Assembly: GCF_000620785.1 (NCBI RefSeq)
Contig: NZ_JIAI01000019.1
Span: 1-64,000 of the forward strand
Reading direction: 5' to 3'
DNA from: Actinospineispora acaciae DSM 45401
GTDB taxonomy: Bacteria > Actinomycetota > Actinomycetes > Mycobacteriales > Pseudonocardiaceae
DNA: 64,000 bases
In this document: positions 59,331 through 64,000 of the stretch, piece by piece
Layout: every line of letters starts with the position of its first letter
Position numbering within the stretch: position 1 is the first letter of the stretch
Program-made: the position numbers and the translations under genes
The notes under the pieces: generated by a model
Told to the model about the DNA's origin: nothing
Databases searched by the model: none
What the model saw: the letters and a program-made list of their open reading frames with translations, nothing else

Positions 59331-60622
59331 ATGTCGCTCGAACAGCCGCGCACCCTGCTGGAGCAGTTGGTCGCCGAAGGGTCGTACACGAGTTCGAACG
59401 GCATGCGCGGGAGTTCCACCGTGAGACGGGGCTGGCGGTCGCGTCGATGACCGCGCGCCATCTGCAGCGTCTTGCGTCCGGTCAGGCGACGAATCCGCAC
59501 AAGGCGACCTCGCGGGTGCTCCAGCGGCAGTTCGGCCACCCGGTCGCGGAGTTGCTCGGTCCACTGGGCAGCCATGGCCAATCCGTCGATGCGGGCGCAG
59601 ACTGGGCCTCCGGGGAGGATGACGACATGCGCAGACGCACCCTCCTGCTCGGTGCGGTGGTGAGTGGCATGGTCGCCGGCGCGGAGCCGGTCCGCCGCAG
59701 TCTTGACGCAGCCCTGGCCCTCCATACGACGGTGCGAGACGTGGCCGACTGGGAGCGCACCGTCGACGAATACGCACGTCTCTCCGCGCAGGCTCGGGTG
59801 AGCCGGGATCAGTTGCTCCCGCATCTCCTGGCCGACCTGGACGAGGTGCGCACTCATCTCGCCGCCGCCGATGGGAGCTTGCGGCCGGCGCTGGCCGGCG
59901 TGTGCGCACGGCTGAGTGGCCTTGCCGCCGTCGCACTGGTGAGTGCCGGGTACTGGAGTGAGGCGGCACGGTACTGGCGCACCGCACAGCGGGCGGCCAG
60001 GTCGAGCGATGACCGCGACCTGAGCGGCCACATCGGGGGCCGGCGGGCGATCTTCAGCCTCTACGGTCCGGGAGGCACGGCGTCCACCCTGCGGATCGCC
60101 GATGACGTGCTTGCCGAGACCGGTGGCAAACCGTCGTCGGGCACGGCCTCGGCGCTGGGTGCTCGCGCTCAGGTCTTGGCCCTGGAAGGCGACCGAGCGG
60201 GCGCGCACAGCACCCTGTCCGAACTCGAACACGTCTTCGACGAGCTTGGCGATGCCATCCGCTCGGATCCGACCATGTGGGGTTGGTCGGAGCACCGCCT
60301 GCACCACACGCGAAGCTTTGTGCACTCATACCTGGGGAACACCCGCGACGCCGGCCCCGCGCAGGACGCCGCGTTGGCCCTGTGCTCGCCGCGCTCGCTG
60401 GCGGTCGCCCAGGTCAAGTTCCACCAAGCGGCCTGCATGATCGTCTCGGGAGACGTCGTACAGGGAACCCACCACGTCGCCGAGGTGTACGAGTCGCTGG
60501 CCCCCGGACACCGCAATGGCCACATGAGCACGTCCGCCATGTTCGCCCTCAACAAGGTGCCGGCACAGGCCGCGCGGCTGCGCGCCCTGCGTGAGGTGCG
60601 CGAGCTGGTGTCCAGCGCGTAG
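59331..60622 (+). pseudogene. Frameshifted transcriptional regulator gene (HTH plus TPR-like region)
   Basis: Reading from ATG 59331 (GAGAGGGGAC upstream) gives MSLEQPRTLLEQLVAEGSYT, typical of actinobacterial regulators, but soon reaches a stop. The continuation EFERHAREFHRETGLAVAS-MTARHLQRLASGQ is in another frame from 59390. One missing base at about 59388-59390 would rejoin them. The rest (391 residues from ATG 59447) is intact, with TPR-like helices. Either the HTH region is lost and the gene is decaying, or there is a sequence error. Confidence 0.78.
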
Positions 60623-60626
60623 TTCG

Positions 60627-61154
60627 TCAGCCGGTGACGGCGGCGAGCACCTGCTTCAGGGCGTGTTCGGCCAGGGCGCGGAGTTCGTCGTCGGTGCGGT
60701 CCTGGATGGGGTGGGGGACGAAGACGGACGGGACCGCGCGGTAGCCGAGCGCGGCGGCCTGTGCCTCGGAGGCCGGCTCGAACACGGCGGACGCGATGAA
60801 CGCCGTGACCACGCCCTGGGCCTCGAGGGAAACGAAGTCGTGCACACTGCACGACGTGCACGAGCCTCAATCGGCGAGCGCTTCGATCACCACGTCGCAT
60901 TCGGCGCCGATCTCCCGGCGCAGGTCCATCGGGGCGGGCTTGGCGAACGTCGGCTTGCGGTAGCGGCGGACCGCGACGCCGCGCTCGGCGAGCAGCTCGG
61001 CCAGCCGGTCGAGGAAGACGTCGCCGCGCGGCTTGGAGATGTCCAGCAGCCCCACCCGCAGCCCGTCCAGCGTGGCAGGGCGCGCCAGCGGCTCGCGGTG
61101 CGTGGAGGCGCGCTCGTCGGTGGGGTCGAGGACGATCCGCCCGGTCAGGTCCAT
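60627..61154 (-). CDS. UGSC-type putative selenoprotein (in-frame TGA at 60867-60869)
   Basis: ATG 61154 begins MDLTGRIVLDPTDERASTHR. After 95 residues the frame meets TGA, then continues GSCTSCSVHDFVSLEAQGVV to a real stop at 60627, giving 175 residues if the TGA is selenocysteine 96. The motif around the TGA is U-G-S-C. A UGSC-containing selenoprotein family, with Cys homologues (CGSC), is known from metagenome surveys. Both halves share codon use and one alpha/beta fold. A perfect hairpin follows the TGA. It overlaps the thioredoxin-fusion gene by 10 bp. A plain nonsense mutation is the alternative. Confidence 0.78.
60838..60869 (-). promoter_or_regulatory. SECIS-like hairpin directly after the in-frame TGA
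   Basis: After TGA (60869-60867) and GGC, an 8-bp perfect stem TCGTGCAC (60863-60856) / GTGCACGA (60845-60838) encloses a 10-nt loop GTCGTGCAGT starting with G. Bacterial SECIS elements sit just after UGA and need a G at the loop start. Here the loop begins 11 nt after the UGA, a little closer than the usual 16 or more. Confidence 0.6.
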
Positions 61155-62602
61155 GGGTCAACCTCCCTGGTCACCGGTTCGCTGCCGCCGGGCCCGCCGA
61201 CCCAGCCGCCGATCACCGCCGAGAACATCCCGGCGTCGCCGCCGGCGTGCACGATCATCAGCCCGCCGTCGCGGAACTTGGGCAGCGGGCCACTCGCCGC
61301 GCCGGGCGGGATGCCCAGCTCGATGCCGCCGGCGCCGCGCTCCAGCTCGGTGGGGTCCAGCCTCAGCGCCTCGGCCAGCTCGCTCTCCAGGCGTGCCCGC
61401 GACCAGCCGGCCTGGGCGAACGTCCGCCCGTGCTCCGGGCACACCACCAGGGTGGCGTCGAAGCCCATCGGCACCTTGGGATGGAACACCGCGCGCAGCC
61501 CGGCCGCCAGCGAGCGGGCCAGCGACTCCGGGGTGCGGGAGATCTGGTCGGCCAGCCCGCGCGGGCCCTCGGCCGCGAACACGGTGACCGCCGATGCCCC
61601 CGGCGCGATCCCCCGCGACACCGACAGCGGCTCCCACGGCGAGCCGCGCTCGTCCTCGGCGAAGCAGAACCCGAGCTTGCCGGGGTGGCCCAGGGTGGCC
61701 TGGTCGACCTGGCCGGGGCGCCCGCCGCCGACGTTGCGGATGACCAGCTGCAGCGCCCGCCCGATGGTGAGGTTGGCGCGGTTGCCCTGGCCGAGCGCGT
61801 TGCCCTTGGCGTTCATCCCGATCGAGCGCGCGATCGGCCCGTTCACCACGATCGCCGGCGCGGCGGGCCAGGTGGTGGCCAGCAGTCCGTGCGCGTTGAA
61901 CTCGTCGGTGCAGGCGGCGTGCACGGCGGCCAGCACCACCGGCAGGTACTCCGGGCGGCAGCCGGCCATCACGGCATTGATCGCGACCTTCTCCACGGTC
62001 GCCTCGACCAGGTTCGGCGGCACGGTGGCCACCACGTCGTCGGGCGCGCGGGACGTCCCGGCCAGCATCCGCAGCACCCGCGCCGGGGTCGGTGGCACCA
62101 CCGGCAACCCGTCCGACCAGCCCCTGTCGAACAGCGCCTCGGCCTCGTCCTCCAGCGCGCTGAGCTCGAGCGGCCGGGAGCGCAGCGCCGCGCCCCGGGT
62201 GCGGACCAGGATCTCGTCGGCCAGCTCGGGGTCGGCGGTGCGCGAGCCGCAGCCGGGCCGGTACTCGGGCAGCTCGGTGCCGAGGCCGGTGACGCCGGCC
62301 AGCTCCTCCCAGTCCGGGCGCAGCCAGCCCACGGTGCGCGCGGTCTCCGTGCCGTTCTCGAACCGCAGCAGGGTGGGTACGGTCTCGATGTCCAGCGCGA
62401 GGCTGACGTCCAGCGCGGTGTCGTCGCGGACGCCTGCCACCGACTCCGGGAACGTCGGGTCGTCCTGGGTGTACACCGTGACCGGGAGCGCGGCCAGCAC
62501 CGGCTCGACCAGCTGACACGTGGGGCAGTCCCGCTTGACCACGGCGACCAGGCCGTCCGCCGGGATGCCGTGCGCCTCGGAGCTGGTGACCGGTTCGGGC
62601 AC
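61145..62602 (-). CDS. Thioredoxin-domain fusion protein paired with the UGSC protein
   Basis: A 485-residue cytoplasmic protein. The N-terminal thioredoxin-like domain (about 15-100) has the redox pair C26-P-T-C29 (VKRDCPTCQLVEPVL) and cis-Pro in ETVPTLLRF. The large C-terminal domain (about 150-475) is an uncharacterised fold with GWSDGLPVVPPTPARVL, VAINAVMAGCRPEYLPVVLAA, NGPIARSIGMNAKGNALGQG and GHPGKLGFCFAEDE. It overlaps the UGSC gene by 10 bp. The pair probably forms a redox system in which this protein reduces the U-x-x-C site. GTG 62602. Confidence 0.8.
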   Translation of the reverse strand: MPEPVTSSEAHGIPADGLVAVVKRDCPTCQLVEPVLAALPVTVYTQDDPTFPESVAGVRDDTALDVSLALDIETVPTLLRFENGTETARTVGWLRPDWEELAGVTGLGTELPEYRPGCGSRTADPELADEILVRTRGAALRSRPLELSALEDEAEALFDRGWSDGLPVVPPTPARVLRMLAGTSRAPDDVVATVPPNLVEATVEKVAINAVMAGCRPEYLPVVLAAVHAACTDEFNAHGLLATTWPAAPAIVVNGPIARSIGMNAKGNALGQGNRANLTIGRALQLVIRNVGGGRPGQVDQATLGHPGKLGFCFAEDERGSPWEPLSVSRGIAPGASAVTVFAAEGPRGLADQISRTPESLARSLAAGLRAVFHPKVPMGFDATLVVCPEHGRTFAQAGWSRARLESELAEALRLDPTELERGAGGIELGIPPGAASGPLPKFRDGGLMIVHAGGDAGMFSAVIGGWVGGPGGSEPVTREVDPWT

Positions 62603-62670
62603 GAACGCGATGCTAACCCGCGGCGGCAGCGCGCGCCCGGCTCAACAGCGACGCCCGGCATCATGGGCTG

Positions 62671-63222
62671 GTGGCGTTGACGGAGCTTCGGGTCGGCACG
62701 GTTGACGACGCCGAGGCGTGCTCGGTTCTGATGCGGCGGTCGGCGGAGGAGTTGTTTCCGCGCTTCTATCCGGAGCGGCTGGCGGCGAGCGCGATCCGGC
62801 ACGTTCCGGTCGTCGATCTCCAGTTGCTCGCCGACGGCACCTACTTCGTCGCCGAGGCGGACGGGATGGTCGTGGCCTGTGGCGGTTGGAGCAGGCGGGA
62901 CAAGCTCTACACCGGGTCCGGCGACGCGACCGGCGACGTGCGCGACCTCGATCCGGCGTCGGAGCCGGCGCGGGTGCGCGCCATGTTCGTCCACCCGGAG
63001 TGGACCCGGCGCGGGCTGGGCAGGGCGATCCTGGTCGCCTGCGAGCGGGCCGCGCACGAGGCCGGGTTCGGCCAGATGACGCTGATGGCGACGTTGCCCG
63101 GCGTGCCGTTGTACCGGGCCTACGGTTTCCGGGCGCGCGACGACGTGGAGATCACCCTCCCGGACGGTGTCCGGCTGCCCTGCGTGGTGATGGACAAGTC
63201 GATCGACCTCGCGTGCCGATGA
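62671..63222 (+). CDS. GNAT-family N-acetyltransferase
   Basis: A 183-residue acetyltransferase with the acetyl-CoA motif VHPEWTRRGLGRAILVACERA and the C-terminal LPGVPLYRAYGFRARDDVEI. GTG 62671 (VALTELRVGTVDDAEAC). It is divergent from the thioredoxin-fusion gene with 68 bp between. Substrate unknown. Confidence 0.88.
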   Translation: MALTELRVGTVDDAEACSVLMRRSAEELFPRFYPERLAASAIRHVPVVDLQLLADGTYFVAEADGMVVACGGWSRRDKLYTGSGDATGDVRDLDPASEPARVRAMFVHPEWTRRGLGRAILVACERAAHEAGFGQMTLMATLPGVPLYRAYGFRARDDVEITLPDGVRLPCVVMDKSIDLACR

Positions 63223-63280
63223 GTTTCCGGTGCCCCGGACGGTCTACCTGGTAGACGACGTCCATCGAGGAGTGACAGCT

Positions 63281-63568
63281 ATGTGGATCATCGCGGGCCA
63301 TGTCAAGGTCGACGCCGACAGGCGAGACGCGTGGGTGGCCGCACACCACGACCTGATCAGCCGGGCACGCCGGGCGCCGGGGTGTCTCGACGTGGCGATC
63401 ACCGCCGACCCGCTGGACCCGGAGCGGGTCAACAACTTCGAGCGCTGGGAGTCCTGGGACGCTCTCGAGGCATGGCGGAAGGTGGCGATGGCTCCCGAGA
63501 CGGGAGTAGCGATGCGCGGCGGCGAGGTCATGGCGTACGAGGTCGCCCGTGAGCGGCCGCCGTTCTGA
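63281..63568 (+). CDS. Antibiotic biosynthesis monooxygenase (ABM) domain protein
   Basis: A 95-residue dimeric ferredoxin-like fold protein: MWIIAGHVKVDADRRDAW, ARRAPGCLDVAITADPLDP, NNFERWESWDALEAWRK. The family includes cofactor-free quinone-forming monooxygenases (ActVA-Orf6, YgiN), but many members have no known reaction. GAGGAG precedes ATG 63281 by 9 nt. Confidence 0.88.
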   Translation: MWIIAGHVKVDADRRDAWVAAHHDLISRARRAPGCLDVAITADPLDPERVNNFERWESWDALEAWRKVAMAPETGVAMRGGEVMAYEVARERPPF

Positions 63569-63627
63569 GACGGGCACGAACGCCGGTCACCGATGATCGT
63601 GGGTGACCGGCGTAGTGCCTGGTCAGG

Positions 63628-63718
63628 TGGCGGAGGATAGGGGATTTGAACCCCTGAGGGGCTATCAACCCCAACACGATTTCCAATCGTGCGCCCTAGG
63701 CCACTAGGCGAATCCTCC
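63628..63718 (-). tRNA. tRNA-Ser (GGA)
   Basis: Acceptor GGAGGAT/ATCCTCC, discriminator G and encoded CCA (plus-strand TGG 63628-63630). The anticodon arm CACGA-TTGGAAA-TCGTG gives GGA. It has a long variable arm and the T-arm AGGGG-TTCAAAT-CCCCT. Confidence 0.96.
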
Positions 63719-63787
63719 GTTACGAAGGTTAGCAGAGCGGGTCCTGACCAGCGGGTACGGGGCCGACCTCGACGGGCGTTCTTCCCA

Positions 63788-63887
63788 CCGGCGAGTCGGG
63801 GGCCTGAGCACACCGAGTCGGGCGTGCCAGCACACATGGTTGTGCCAGAACGCCCGACTCGCTGTGCCGAGACGCCCGACTCGCCGG
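63788..63887. repeat. Dispersed element, copies 5 and 6, head to head
   Basis: A minus-strand dimer (63788-63834) faces a plus-strand dimer (63841-63887); unit length is 22 nt with a 25-nt end unit. The outer arms CCGGCGAGTCGGG (63788-63800) and their complement (63875-63887) are perfect 13-mers, and the inner parts pair with few mismatches, giving a hairpin of about 100 nt between tRNA-Ser and the SRP RNA gene. Confidence 0.88.
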
Positions 63888-63915
63888 TGGGGGGTGGGTG
63901 GTGGCTACACTGGGC

Positions 63916-64000
63916 GGTGGACCCCGCGCGGCGTCCATCCTGTGAACTCCCCCAGGGCCGGAAGGCAGCAAGGGTCAACGGGCTCTGGCGGGTGCGCGGG
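63916..64000 (+). ncRNA. ffs: Signal recognition particle 4.5S RNA (3' part beyond window)
   Basis: The conserved SRP core is present: GTCCATCCTGTGAACTCCCC, CAGGGCCGGAAGGCAGCAAG and GGTCAACGGGCTCTGGCGGG. TACACT at 63906-63911 is a fitting -10 box, placing the start near 63916-63918. The RNA binds Ffh and targets membrane proteins to the translocon. The window ends before its 3' end. Confidence 0.93.

Noticed and set aside
60867..60869. TGA as a simple nonsense mutation or split gene
   Set aside because: Not fully excluded, but the stop is exactly at the U-G-S-C motif, with intact coding on both sides and a hairpin after it, so selenocysteine is the better reading.
63628..64000. Convergent short frames across tRNA-Ser and SRP RNA
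   Set aside because: They lie over identified RNA genes and the repeat hairpin.

Overview
The window is GC-rich actinobacterial chromosome. GTG starts and 1-10 bp gene overlaps are frequent, and genes are packed on both strands. The block fhaA-fhaB-pstP-rodA-pbpA-pknA-pknB-trpG-crgA-(PH protein)-rhomboid-ppiA (about 16.2-29.1 kb) has the same order as the oriC-proximal cluster of Mycobacterium tuberculosis (Rv0020c to Rv0009). This places the window near the replication origin of a member of the Actinomycetes. Gene content (YcnI/CopC pair, DUF6474, DUF2630 and DUF7715 proteins, Ku/ligase pair, LCP protein) suggests Pseudonocardiales, but genus and species cannot be read from the sequence.

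Layout. 0-3.7 kb: the start of an osmoprotectant-type ABC permease, a nitrilase-family amidase, and a copper-related envelope operon (His-rich membrane protein, YcnI, CopC). 3.8-9.9 kb: a GntR regulator divergent from an aromatic-degradation operon (group D flavin monooxygenase, FAH-family hydrolase, extradiol dioxygenase), then a disulfide oxidoreductase and an NAD(P)-binding protein. 9.9-15.1 kb: a CDF metal exporter with an ArsR-type palindrome at its start, a SnoaL-like/TetR divergent pair with two clear operators, and small conserved genes. 15.1-16.0 kb: a gene-free stretch with degenerate 18-bp repeats and hairpins, then tRNA-Leu(CAG).

16.2-26.8 kb is the cell-growth signalling operon. 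It has two FHA proteins, the PP2C phosphatase, the RodA glycosyltransferase with its transpeptidase PbpA, and Ser/Thr kinases PknA and PknB. Together these link muropeptide sensing (PASTA domains) to septal and polar peptidoglycan synthesis. crgA, a PH-domain gene whose start lies inside a DnaA-box cluster, a rhomboid protease with an apparent CTG start, and ppiA follow. 29-40 kb holds envelope and secreted functions: hydrolase, secreted protein, M28 peptidase, FemAB-like transferase with a MurJ-like flippase, CPBP protease, AGE epimerase and LCP ligase. 40-42 kb is a two-gene NHEJ locus (Ku divergent from an ATP-dependent ligase). 42-50 kb carries tyrA, an M20 amidohydrolase, the tadA pair and an acyl-CoA synthetase. 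tRNA-Ser(CGA) is followed by two long genes I cannot assign to any function (50.1-52.9 kb). 53-60 kb has ogt, a LysR regulator, a P450 with a scramblase-like partner, an MFS exporter and a frameshifted regulator gene.

Two items stand out. First, at 60.6-62.6 kb a thioredoxin-domain fusion gene overlaps a gene whose reading frame is interrupted by one TGA exactly at a U-G-S-C motif, followed at once by an 8-bp hairpin. This has the form of a selenoprotein gene of the UGSC type. Second, four intergenic sites carry a dispersed element built from 22-nt units arranged as dimers. At two sites the dimers are paired head to head as long hairpins between genes, and at two others the element supplies the stop codon of the adjacent gene. 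The window ends with tRNA-Ser(GGA) and the start of the SRP 4.5S RNA.
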